64,000 nucleotides of DNA, from NCBI GenBank assembly GCA_035934405.1, contig DASYXW010000089.1, positions 84,522-148,521 of the forward strand, given 5' to 3'. Of the stretch, positions 53,584 through 61,387 are shown piece by piece. The position numbers and the translations under genes are program-made. Under the pieces are notes generated by a model. That model was given only the letters and a program-made list of their open reading frames with translations, did not search any database and was not told where the DNA came from. Source of the stretch: DASYXW01 sp035934405 (GTDB lineage Bacteria; Acidobacteriota; Terriglobia; UBA7540). Numbering within the stretch: position 1 is the first letter of the stretch; each line of letters begins with the position of its first letter.

Positions 53584-54603
53584 GTGTTCTGGGAAATGTT
53601 GATTGTCCGGATCGCTTTTGTCTTCATTCTGTCGGTCACATCGTACCATCTGCGTCCATTTCATTGGACTCCGCTTAATTCGGGCTTGCTGGGGTTGGGG
53701 TTGGGCCTTTTCTGCGTGGCCTTCGAAATGCGCCTGGAACGGACCAGTCTCAAGCGCCTGATTGGAGCCGGCATCGGTTCGACCTTGGGCATCCTGGCGG
53801 CGCTCATGGTGAGCCACCTGCTCAGCCTGACTCAGGTGGAGCGCAATTCCGCTTCCTATATCCAGGTCACGCTGCTGCTGCTGATGGCGTATATGGGAAT
53901 GGTGGTGGGCGCGGAGAAGGGCGACCTGCTGAACCTTGCGGCGCTCGGCGGACTGTTCGCGGGCGAACGGCAGTCGAAGCACGCCGCCAAGATTCTTGAC
54001 ACGAGCGTGATCATCGACGGCCGCATCTCGGACATCTGCGAGACGGGCTTCCTGGACGGCGCGCTCATTGTGCCGCAGTTCGTCCTGCGCGAGCTGCAGA
54101 TGGTGGCCGATTCCTCCGACTCGCTGAAGCGGAATCGCGGCCGCCGCGGGCTCGACATCCTGCAACGCATGCAGAAGATGGCCACGGTGCAGATTCAGAT
54201 CGTCGAAGATGACTTCCCCCAGGTGCGCGCCGTAGACCTGAAGCTCATTGAGCTCGCCAAGCTCTATGAGGGCAAGATTGTCACCAACGATTTCAACCTC
54301 AACAAGGTGGCCCAGCTCCAGGGCGTGTCGGTGCTGAACGTCAATGAGCTCGCGAACGGGCTCAAGCCCGTCGTCCTGCCGGGCGAGACCATGCGCGTCT
54401 TCATCATCAAGGAAGGCAAGGAGTACAACCAGGGTGTCGCCTATCTTGATGACGGCACGATGGTGGTGGTGGATAACGCCCGCAAGATGATTTCGAAGAC
54501 CATTGATATCGCCGTCACCAGCGTCCTGCAGACCACCGCCGGGCGCATGATCTTCGGCAAATACGACGAGCGCGCCGCCAAGGTGGAGGCGATCCACCAG
54601 TGA
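53584..54603 (+). CDS. Membrane PIN-TRAM domain protein (YacL-like)
   Basis: 339 residues. Four N-terminal membrane helices (about 5-100), then a PIN domain (ILDTSVIIDGRISDICETGF, IVPQFVLRELQMVAD, GKIVTNDFNLNKVAQL) and a C-terminal TRAM domain (GEEMRVFIIKEG-like: GETMRVFIIKEGKEYNQG). A predicted membrane-attached RNase of unknown substrate. GTG start with GGAGGT 7 bases upstream. In many bacteria this gene precedes ispD, as here. Confidence 0.88.
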   Translation: MFWEMLIVRIAFVFILSVTSYHLRPFHWTPLNSGLLGLGLGLFCVAFEMRLERTSLKRLIGAGIGSTLGILAALMVSHLLSLTQVERNSASYIQVTLLLLMAYMGMVVGAEKGDLLNLAALGGLFAGERQSKHAAKILDTSVIIDGRISDICETGFLDGALIVPQFVLRELQMVADSSDSLKRNRGRRGLDILQRMQKMATVQIQIVEDDFPQVRAVDLKLIELAKLYEGKIVTNDFNLNKVAQLQGVSVLNVNELANGLKPVVLPGETMRVFIIKEGKEYNQGVAYLDDGTMVVVDNARKMISKTIDIAVTSVLQTTAGRMIFGKYDERAAKVEAIHQ

Positions 54604-54700
54604 AATTGAGCCATTGAGTCATCGGGCGATTGAGTGATTGCAACACCGATTCCGCGCTCTTTAATCGCTCAATCACCCGATGACTCAATGGCTCAATTTG
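54603..54700. repeat. 37-base stem hairpin between PIN-TRAM gene and ispD
   Basis: Arms 54603-54640 and 54663-54700 are complementary except for two positions, with a 22-base loop. The arms are built of heptamer units (gattgag/cattgag). It starts at the stop codon and ends 16 bases before the ispD ATG. Confidence 0.8.
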
Positions 54701-54716
54701 CCTGTTTTGTATCCCT

Positions 54717-55415
54717 ATGAGCACGCTGGCAATCATTCCCGCCGCTGGCACGGGTGTCCGCATGGGCACGGACACTCCCAAGCAGTTCCTGGCGCTCGAG
54801 GGCGTGCCGATTTTCGTGCATACGCTGCGAAAGTTCGTGAGTTCGGGCGTGATTGACGAGATCTTTGTGGCGCTGCGCCCCGAAGACATGGAACGCGCGC
54901 GGAGCGAGATGGAGCGCGAGGGCTTCTCGAAGCCCGTGCGGTTGATGGAGGGCGGTCCGACGCGGCAGGATACCGTGGCGCGGGCCCTGGCCGTGGCGCC
55001 GCCCTCAACGGAGATCATCGTGGTTCACGATGCCGTGCGTCCGTTTCTTGAGCCTGGGATGCTGCAGCGGGTGGTCGAGGCCGCCCGCAAGCAGGGCGCC
55101 GCAATCCTCGGTATTCCTAGCGTAGATACGGTCAAACAGGTGGAACGTCAGTCGGTGCTCGGCACGATTCCGCGCGAGCGCATCGTGCTGGCCCAGACGC
55201 CCCAGGCGTTTCGCGCCCCGGTCCTGCGCGAGGCTTTTGCGCGGGCGGAAGCTGACGGCTTCCATGCCACCGATGAATCAAGCCTGGTCGAGCGCTTGGG
55301 CGTGGCCGTGACCGTGTTGATGGGTTCCGACCGCAACATCAAGATTACCAAGCCTTCGGATTTGCCCCTGGCGCGGCTGTACCTGGCGCAAGAAAGTGTG
55401 AAGGCGGACGGATGA
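54717..55415 (+). CDS. ispD: 2-C-methyl-D-erythritol 4-phosphate cytidylyltransferase
   Basis: 232 residues, standard length. PAAGTGVRMGTDTPKQFL is the CTP-binding signature; VVHDAVRPFLEP, TPQAFR and DESSLVERLG also fit. Third step of the MEP isoprenoid pathway. Its stop overlaps the ispF start by four bases (ATGA), so the pair is coupled. Confidence 0.96.
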   Translation: MSTLAIIPAAGTGVRMGTDTPKQFLALEGVPIFVHTLRKFVSSGVIDEIFVALRPEDMERARSEMEREGFSKPVRLMEGGPTRQDTVARALAVAPPSTEIIVVHDAVRPFLEPGMLQRVVEAARKQGAAILGIPSVDTVKQVERQSVLGTIPRERIVLAQTPQAFRAPVLREAFARAEADGFHATDESSLVERLGVAVTVLMGSDRNIKITKPSDLPLARLYLAQESVKADG

Positions 55416-55966
55416 AGGCCAAGCGTAGCGCCGCCCTTCAGAGCGGCACTTTGGGGGCTGCCGCCCACCCAGACAGCGTGCGTGAATTCTTGCGGGTGGG
55501 CATCGGCAATGATGTCCATCGCCTGGCCACCGGCCGCAAGCTCGTCCTCGGCGGCGTGCGCATTTCCTTTGATAAAGGCCCGGTGGGACATTCCGACGGC
55601 GACGCGCTGGCTCATGCCATCTGCGACGCGCTGTTGGGCGCCGCGGCGCTTGGCGACATTGGCTTCCATTTTCCCAACACCTCGCGACGGTGGAAGAACA
55701 CTTCGAGCCTCCAGTTCCTGCGCCATGTTCGGAAGCTGCTGGAGCTCCGCGGATATGCAATTGTCAACATCGACGCCACTGTGGGAATCGAGGAGCCCAA
55801 GCTCGCGCCTTACATTCTGCGAATGCGAAAGAAAATCGCAACTGCGCTCGGACTCAAGCCGGGGCAGGTGAGCGTCAAGGCGAAGAGCGGCGAAGGCCTG
55901 GACGCGGTGGGCCGTGGCGAAGCCGTCCGTGCTGATGCTATCGCGCTCGTTGCCCGCAGCTCCTAG
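55412..55966 (+). CDS. ispF: 2-C-methyl-D-erythritol 2,4-cyclodiphosphate synthase
   Basis: 184 residues, about 25 longer than usual. Zinc ligands are in VGIGNDVHRL and GHSDGDALAHAI, and KAKSGEGLDAVG is present, so the core is intact. The normally conserved FPDTD...GADS region reads FPNTSRRWKNTSS, a clear departure. The N-terminal extension (MKAKRSAALQSGTLGAAAHP) is partly encoded by a palindromic repeat. It converts CDP-ME-2-phosphate to the cyclodiphosphate. An internal start near the core (GTG around 55479) is an alternative. Confidence 0.93.
   Translation: MKAKRSAALQSGTLGAAAHPDSVREFLRVGIGNDVHRLATGRKLVLGGVRISFDKGPVGHSDGDALAHAICDALLGAAALGDIGFHFPNTSRRWKNTSSLQFLRHVRKLLELRGYAIVNIDATVGIEEPKLAPYILRMRKKIATALGLKPGQVSVKAKSGEGLDAVGRGEAVRADAIALVARSS
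55423..55447. repeat. GTAGCGCCGG-type palindrome within ispF
   Basis: gcgtagcgccgcccttcaga then gcggc: same element as in der, read in the same frame (RSAALQSG). Confidence 0.6.
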
Positions 55967-55970
55967 ACCT

Positions 55971-57578
55971 ATGCAACGCGACATCGAAGCGCTCTCGAAA
56001 CAGAAATTCGACCTCGCCGTCATCGGCGGCGGCATCCAGGGCGCGGCGACAGCGCGCGAGGCGGCGCTGCGCGGATTGAAGGTGGCGCTGGTCGAGGCCC
56101 GTGATTTTGCGAGTGGTACGTCCAGCCGATCGTCCAAGCTCATTCACGGGGGCTTGCGGTATCTCGAACAACTGGAGTTCAAGCTCGTGCACGAAGCGCG
56201 GCGCGAGCGCCAGTTGCTGATGAAACTGGCGCCGCACCTGGCGCGCCCGCAACCGTTCCTCCTGCCGATTTATGAGAACGATCCTTTTTCCTCCCTCAAG
56301 GTGCGGACCGGGCTCACGATCTACGATCTCTTCGGCAATCTCGGCAAGAAGGATCGCCATCGCATGGTGCGCCGCGATACGGCCATCGGTCTTATGCCCG
56401 CGCTGCGCGCCGAGGGCCTCGAAGCCGGGGCGCTCTACCACGACTCGACCACGGACGATGCGCGTCTCACAATCGAGAACGTCCTCGACGCGGCGAACCA
56501 CGGCGCGGTGGTGGCGAATTACGCTGAACTGCGGGCGCTGGAGGTTTCGGCGGACGGCAAGGATGAGATTACGTCGGGCGAAGTGGAAGACCGGCTCACC
56601 GGCCGTCGGGTCGAAATCGCGGCGCGGTTCTGGGTGAACGCCGCCGGACCGTGGGTTGACCGCGTGCGCGCTCTCCTGCCGCAGTTCGACGGCTCGAACA
56701 CGGTGCGGCTGACCAAGGGCACGCACCTGATCGTGCCTGCTGTGACCGGGCGGCTGGCGCTGCTCGCTGCCGTCGCGCCGGGCGACCGGGTATTTCTGAT
56801 GGTGCCGTGGCACGGTCACGCGTTGCTAGGCACCACCGACACCGATTTTGAAGAGGATCCCACGACGGTTGCGCCCGACCCCGCCGACATTGAGTACCTG
56901 CTCAACGCCGCCAATCGCGTGCTGCGCCATCCCCTCACGACGACGGACGTGAAAGGAAGCTGGGCCGGCGTGCGGGCGCTGGCGATCGAGCCGGAGAAGC
57001 CTGGCGAGAGCCCCTCTGACAACACGCGCGAGTACCGCTTTCACGAGGACCCCTGGGCGAACAATTTCGTTTCCATCTGCGGCGGCAAACTCACCACGGC
57101 ACGCGCGCTCGGCGATAAACTGGTGGATCAGGTCGCTGCCCGCCTGGGCGCGGCCACCAACGGCGTTTCCAGCCGCGCGGCTCCCTTGCCGGGAGGCCAC
57201 ACGGGCAAGTTCGGCGCCTTCGTCAACTACGCTGCTTGGGAAGCCGTGCGGCAGTACGACGTGCCTTACGAAATTGGCGAGCGCATCGTGAGGACTTACG
57301 GCAGCCGCTGGCGCCAGGTGCTCGAACTGATCCGGACCGGGAAAGCGTTGGCGGAGCCGCTGCCCGGCGAGCCGAGTCTGCTGGCCGCCGAAGTGGATTT
57401 TGCCATTCGGCAAGAGATGGCGGTGAAGGCGGAGGATTTTCTCTATCGCCGCTCCGGCCTCAACTGGGCCGCTGGTCTTACCAAGGAAGTTCAGCCTGCC
57501 GTAGAAGAAATCTTTGCGCGGCATTTCGCTTCCTTGGGGCGGGGAAGTTGCTTCCCTGACGCCGGAGGCTCCCATTGA
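55971..57578 (+). CDS. glpD: FAD-dependent glycerol-3-phosphate dehydrogenase
   Basis: 535 residues. GGGIQGAATAREAALRGLKV is the FAD-binding motif, followed by ARDFASGTSSRSSKLIHGG and LRYLEQLEF. GTTDTDFEEDP and CGGKLTTARALGDKL complete the family signature. It oxidises glycerol-3-phosphate to DHAP at the membrane, passing electrons to quinone. ATG at 55971, 5 bases after the ispF stop; an upstream in-frame ATG lies inside ispF. The acylphosphatase gene overlaps its stop codon. Confidence 0.93.
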   Translation: MQRDIEALSKQKFDLAVIGGGIQGAATAREAALRGLKVALVEARDFASGTSSRSSKLIHGGLRYLEQLEFKLVHEARRERQLLMKLAPHLARPQPFLLPIYENDPFSSLKVRTGLTIYDLFGNLGKKDRHRMVRRDTAIGLMPALRAEGLEAGALYHDSTTDDARLTIENVLDAANHGAVVANYAELRALEVSADGKDEITSGEVEDRLTGRRVEIAARFWVNAAGPWVDRVRALLPQFDGSNTVRLTKGTHLIVPAVTGRLALLAAVAPGDRVFLMVPWHGHALLGTTDTDFEEDPTTVAPDPADIEYLLNAANRVLRHPLTTTDVKGSWAGVRALAIEPEKPGESPSDNTREYRFHEDPWANNFVSICGGKLTTARALGDKLVDQVAARLGAATNGVSSRAAPLPGGHTGKFGAFVNYAAWEAVRQYDVPYEIGERIVRTYGSRWRQVLELIRTGKALAEPLPGEPSLLAAEVDFAIRQEMAVKAEDFLYRRSGLNWAAGLTKEVQPAVEEIFARHFASLGRGSCFPDAGGSH

Positions 57579-57874
57579 GGCACGCCTCTGGTGCCCCCAT
57601 TGCTCGAAGATATCGCATCTCAGGCTGCGTGCAGGGAGTGGGCTTCCGCTATTTCGCCGAGCGCCAGGCTCACGAGCTCGGCGTGCGGGGCTACGTGAAG
57701 AATCTTGCGGACGGCGACGTGGAAGTGTATGCCATCGGCACGCCCGCGGCGCTGGCGGAGTTGAAGCGGCGGCTGGCCGAAGGCCCTCGAAGCGCTCGAG
57801 TGACCGCCGTTGAGGAATCCGAGGAAGCGGTGGAGCAGCGCTATTCGCGCTTCGAGATTGAAGGCGGATGGTGA
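57575..57874 (+). CDS. Acylphosphatase
   Basis: 99 residues. GCVQGVGFRYFAERQA holds the phosphate-binding Arg25 and GYVKNLADGDVEV holds Asn43, matching the known acylphosphatase active site. It hydrolyses acyl phosphates. The TTG start overlaps the glpD stop (TTGA) and has GGAGG 6 bases upstream, so translation is coupled to glpD. Confidence 0.9.
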   Translation: MRHASGAPIARRYRISGCVQGVGFRYFAERQAHELGVRGYVKNLADGDVEVYAIGTPAALAELKRRLAEGPRSARVTAVEESEEAVEQRYSRFEIEGGW

Positions 57875-57875
57875 C

Positions 57876-58014
57876 GAATTGAGTGATTGAGCTATTGGGC
57901 GATTGGGTGATTGACAACCAGCCCAACGCTCCGTGTTGCCGCGCGCGAAAGGCCGATGGCCTGCGGTCTGGAAGTCGTTCACTCAATCTCCCAATCACCC
58001 GATCACCAATTGAC
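57876..58014. repeat. Imperfect long inverted repeat before apt
   Basis: Heptamer units gattgag/gattggg (57876-57914) are answered by actcaatctcccaatcaccc and following (57980-58014). Same family as 54603-54700. It fills the gap between the acylphosphatase and apt genes and ends just before the apt ribosome site. Confidence 0.65.
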
Positions 58015-58024
58015 TGGAGGACTC

Positions 58025-58540
58025 TTGGAAGACCTTAAAAAGTTGATTCGCGAAGTTCCCGACTTTCCCAAGCCGGGAATACTTTTTTACGACATCACCA
58101 CGCTGCTGAAGAATCCCGTCGGCTTGCACGGCGCGGTCGATCTGCTGGCCAACCATTACGTTGGCCGCAAGATCGACCGGGTGATCGGCATTGAGGCCCG
58201 GGGATTCATCTTCGCTCCCATGGTCGCGTATCGCCTGAACGCCGGATTCGTGCCGGTGCGCAAGCCGACGAAACTTCCGGCCGCAACGGCGCGCGCCACT
58301 TACCACCTGGAGTACGGCGAGGACGCGCTCGAAATCCATCGCGACGCCATCGGCGCGGGCGAACACGTCCTCATTATTGACGACCTGCTGGCGACGGGCG
58401 GGACTGCCGCTGCCGTCGCGGGCCTGGTGGAATCGCTCGGCGGCGAAGTGGCGGGACTTGGATTTCTCATCGAGCTCGAATTTCTGAAAGGCCGCGACAA
58501 GCTGACGAAGTACGATTTGCATTCCGTGTTGAAGTATTGA
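58025..58540 (+). CDS. apt: Adenine phosphoribosyltransferase
   Basis: 171 residues, the usual size. IREVPDFPKPGILFYDITTL opens the family and VLIIDDLLATGGTAAA is the PRPP-binding site. It makes AMP from adenine and PRPP. The TTG start at 58025 has GGAGG 4 bases before it; the upstream open frame is repeat DNA. Confidence 0.93.
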   Translation: MEDLKKLIREVPDFPKPGILFYDITTLLKNPVGLHGAVDLLANHYVGRKIDRVIGIEARGFIFAPMVAYRLNAGFVPVRKPTKLPAATARATYHLEYGEDALEIHRDAIGAGEHVLIIDDLLATGGTAAAVAGLVESLGGEVAGLGFLIELEFLKGRDKLTKYDLHSVLKY

Positions 58541-58588
58541 TAGTCGCTCAGTCTCTCAGTTTGTCAGCCGTTTTTCATCGCACAGGCC

Positions 58589-59545
58589 CTAAGGCCTCTC
58601 AAGCGAGGCTCGGTCCCAACTTCCGAGTGCGGCACCGGCATCGTAGGTGCTCTGGGCGAAATCGAGCAGCGCGGTCTCCAGCGGCGCCGCCTGCCGCGCG
58701 TCTTCGTACATCATCAGGAACTCCGACATCTGCGGGCTGTAAAACGCCGCGGCGGGACGCGCGGGCGCTTTCGAAAAACCGGCCGGCTCGGGAGCGGCGT
58801 AGGCGTAAAACGCCGCGTCAGACGTTGCCGCGGTGCCCGGCCAGAATCCGACGCTGATGACTTCGTGGGAGTACGCTTCCCGGGTGATCCGGTCCGCTCC
58901 CTGGCGCGGCGGCGCGGGCCGCCCGGAAAAACGGGTGACTGCCAGATCAAAACTTCCCCAGAAAAAATGAACCGGGCTGGACTTCCCGACGAAGCGGGCA
59001 CGGAACTGCTCAAAGACAGTCGCCGCCGAAACCAGGACTCGCCAGAAGCGGTTGGCGTATTCCGGATCGTAGGAGGCGTGAACGTTGTCCTTGTCAAAAG
59101 CGATCGGGTCGGGGATCTCCACCGGCATCGTCCAGATCTTCACCGTGATGCCGAGCGATTCGAGCGCCGCCACACACTCGTGGTAGAAGTCGGCCACTGA
59201 TCGCGGCGAAAGCGGGAGCGTTCTGGCGGCTCCGTCCTCGGTTTGAATCAGCAAGGCGTGGCGGATGAAATCAAACTGCATCTCGAACACCCCGCCCTCA
59301 TAAGCGATGGCGGAGGTGGTGAGGCCGCGCGAGTTGACGTAGAGCGGGACGCCCCACCAGTGATTGAGTGGCGGCGAGAGCGCGAGGCGCACTTTGCCCA
59401 CGATCTGCGTCCACATGTGAAGCGTGGCGCGCGTACTTTCCCATTCCTTCACGGGCAATGCGGGCCATGAATGCTCGCGGCGCGCCGCGCTCGCGCCCGC
59501 GGTCGGGTTCACGCCGAGCCCTTGCGTCTGCTGATCAGCGCCCAT
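58589..59545 (-). CDS. DUF5996 family protein
   Basis: 318 residues. WPALPVKEWESTRATLHMWT, NHWWGVPLYVNSRGLTTSAI and SPVHFFWGSFDLAVTRFSGR are the signature of DUF5996, a family of unknown function found widely in bacteria. No signal peptide or membrane helix. ATG with GGAAGGTGA upstream. It converges with apt over a short gap. Confidence 0.87.
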   Translation of the reverse strand: MGADQQTQGLGVNPTAGASAARREHSWPALPVKEWESTRATLHMWTQIVGKVRLALSPPLNHWWGVPLYVNSRGLTTSAIAYEGGVFEMQFDFIRHALLIQTEDGAARTLPLSPRSVADFYHECVAALESLGITVKIWTMPVEIPDPIAFDKDNVHASYDPEYANRFWRVLVSAATVFEQFRARFVGKSSPVHFFWGSFDLAVTRFSGRPAPPRQGADRITREAYSHEVISVGFWPGTAATSDAAFYAYAAPEPAGFSKAPARPAAAFYSPQMSEFLMMYEDARQAAPLETALLDFAQSTYDAGAALGSWDRASLERP

Positions 59546-59567
59546 GGAATCACCTTCCTATTCGAGC

Positions 59568-59828
59568 CTATTCGAGAATTATTTCGTCAACGTAACACCA
59601 GCGCCATCGCTCGCCGGGCTCAAATGACTGAATGATGGGGTGGTGCGTGCCGTGAAAATGGCGCGTGGCGTGTTTGTTTTTTGAAGAGTCGCAGCAACCC
59701 ACGTGTCCGCAGCTCAGGCACAGCCGCAGGTGCACCCAGGTATCGCCCGTCTCCAGGCACTCCTTGCAACCGTCGCCGCTCGGCTCTACCTGCCGTATTT
59801 CCGTCGTATGCTTGCACCCGACATTCAT
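59568..59828 (-). CDS. UBP-type zinc finger protein
   Basis: 86 residues almost entirely a ZnF-UBP domain: CKECLETGDTWVHLRLCLSC, GHVGCCDSSKNKHATRHFHG and HHPIIQSFEPGERWRWCYVD supply the three-zinc Cys/His set. In eukaryotes the fold binds ubiquitin C-termini; bacterial stand-alone versions have no settled role. The start at 59828 has GGAGGT 7 bases upstream. It precedes DUF5996 by 22 bases on the same strand. Confidence 0.88.
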   Translation of the reverse strand: MNVGCKHTTEIRQVEPSGDGCKECLETGDTWVHLRLCLSCGHVGCCDSSKNKHATRHFHGTHHPIIQSFEPGERWRWCYVDEIILE

Positions 59829-59991
59829 TCGTCCCACCTCCGCGCTACTCACCATCTTAACCCCGAAATGTCCTGCCGGCCTGAAACCTTGCCGGCGCCT
59901 CCACTCGTCCGTATAGAATAGGGTACGCTCAACTTGCGGGACACACTGCCGTAGGGGGGCGACGAGGATCGAATGGCGGGAGCGGGTGCGG

Positions 59992-61209
59992 ATGGAACTG
60001 CGGGAAATTGTTCGACTCGCAATGCAGGCGCTGGGGCGCAACAAGATGCGCAGCGCGCTCACCATGCTGGGCATGATTATCGGCGTCGGCGCGGTGATCT
60101 GCAGCGTGGCGGTGGGCGAAGGGGCGGCGAACCAGGTGCAGGAGCAGATCAACAACCTCGGCGACAACATGGTGTGGGTGGAGGCCGGCGGCCGCCAGGT
60201 GAACGGTGTGCGCAGCGGCCAGCAAGGCACCAAAACGCTCACCGCGGCCGACGCCAAAGCCATCGCCGATCAGGTCTCCCTCGTCCAGAACGTCTCACCC
60301 AATGCTGACACCCACGCCCAGGTGGTTTACGGCAACCAGAACTGGTCCACCTTCACGCGCGGCGTCTACCCGGCTTATCTCAACGTAGCTCGCTGGAAGA
60401 TCGCACGCGGCAGTCCGTTCTTCACAAGCGACGTGGACCATGCCTCGAACGTGTGCCTGCTGGGCCAAACGGTCGCCGACAATCTCTTTGGCCGGGAAGA
60501 TCCCATCGGCAAGACGATCCGCGTGAACGCTCTGCCCTGCCTCGCGATCGGGGTGCTCGAGCCGAAGGGGCAATCGCCCTTCGGACGCGACCAGGACGAC
60601 GTGATCATTATGCCGCTCACCACCGTGCAGAAGAAAATCAAGGGAGCGGACTGGGTGGACGACATCTTCTGCTCCGCCGTCTCGCGCGCCGCCATCGCCC
60701 CGGCAGAGCGGCAGATCTCGGCGCTGCTTCGCCAGCGGCACCACCTGCGGCCGGACGAACCGGACGATTTCAACCTCCGCCACCCGGCCGACATCGCCCA
60801 AGCGGGCGCCCAGTCGGAGCGCATCCTGACGCTGCTGCTCGGCAGCATCGCCTCGATTTCGCTTCTGGTCGGCGGCATCGGCATTATGAACATCATGCTG
60901 GTGTCGGTGACCGAACGCACGCGCGAGATCGGCGTCCGCATGGCGCTCGGGGCCACAGAGCATGACGTGCAGATGCAGTTCCTGAGCGAGGCGACGGCAC
61001 TCAGCCTGCTCGGTGGGCTGCTGGGGCTGGTGGCCGGCGTTGCCGGGTCGAGCGCCATCGCTGGCACGCTGGGCTGGCCCACCCTTATTCCGCCCCAGGC
61101 GATTGCGGTGGCCGTGGTCTTCTCGGCCGCGGTCGGCATCTTCTTCGGCTACTATCCGGCGCGCAAGGCGGCGCGACTCGATCCCATCGAAGCGCTGCGC
61201 TACGAGTAG
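59992..61209 (+). CDS. MacB/FtsX-type ABC transporter permease
   Basis: 405 residues: one N-terminal membrane helix (LTMLGMIIGVGAVICSV), a periplasmic MacB_PCD domain (about 45-270), then three helices (ILTLLLGSIASISLLVGGIG, LSLLGGLLGLVAGVAGSSAI, AIAVAVVFSAAVGIFFGYY) with the coupling segment TERTREIGVRMALGA. Typical of tripartite efflux or lipoprotein-sorting systems. No partner ATPase or membrane-fusion gene is adjacent in the window. A GTG at 59986 is an alternative start. Confidence 0.92.
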   Translation: MELREIVRLAMQALGRNKMRSALTMLGMIIGVGAVICSVAVGEGAANQVQEQINNLGDNMVWVEAGGRQVNGVRSGQQGTKTLTAADAKAIADQVSLVQNVSPNADTHAQVVYGNQNWSTFTRGVYPAYLNVARWKIARGSPFFTSDVDHASNVCLLGQTVADNLFGREDPIGKTIRVNALPCLAIGVLEPKGQSPFGRDQDDVIIMPLTTVQKKIKGADWVDDIFCSAVSRAAIAPAERQISALLRQRHHLRPDEPDDFNLRHPADIAQAGAQSERILTLLLGSIASISLLVGGIGIMNIMLVSVTERTREIGVRMALGATEHDVQMQFLSEATALSLLGGLLGLVAGVAGSSAIAGTLGWPTLIPPQAIAVAVVFSAAVGIFFGYYPARKAARLDPIEALRYE

Positions 61210-61242
61210 CGGCGGGTTTACCCCGGTCGCCCGCGGCGACCG

Positions 61243-61291
61243 GCATGAAGCCGCCTCTACATCGTGGCGGCCTGAAGCCGCTTCTACGTCG
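61243..61291. repeat. Tandem GAAGCCGCxTCTAC repeat
   Basis: Two units, atgaagccgcctctacatcg and ctgaagccgcttctacgtcg, follow the permease stop codon. They resemble half of the GTAGCGGC palindromes. Confidence 0.5.
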
Positions 61292-61387
61292 CCGCACCGT
61301 CCGCCGCGCGCTGGGCATCCAATGTTTAACCCTGACGTGAATCGACTGGCGCCGGGGGCGTGTTCGTAACCCGGGCGAGAGTGAGCG

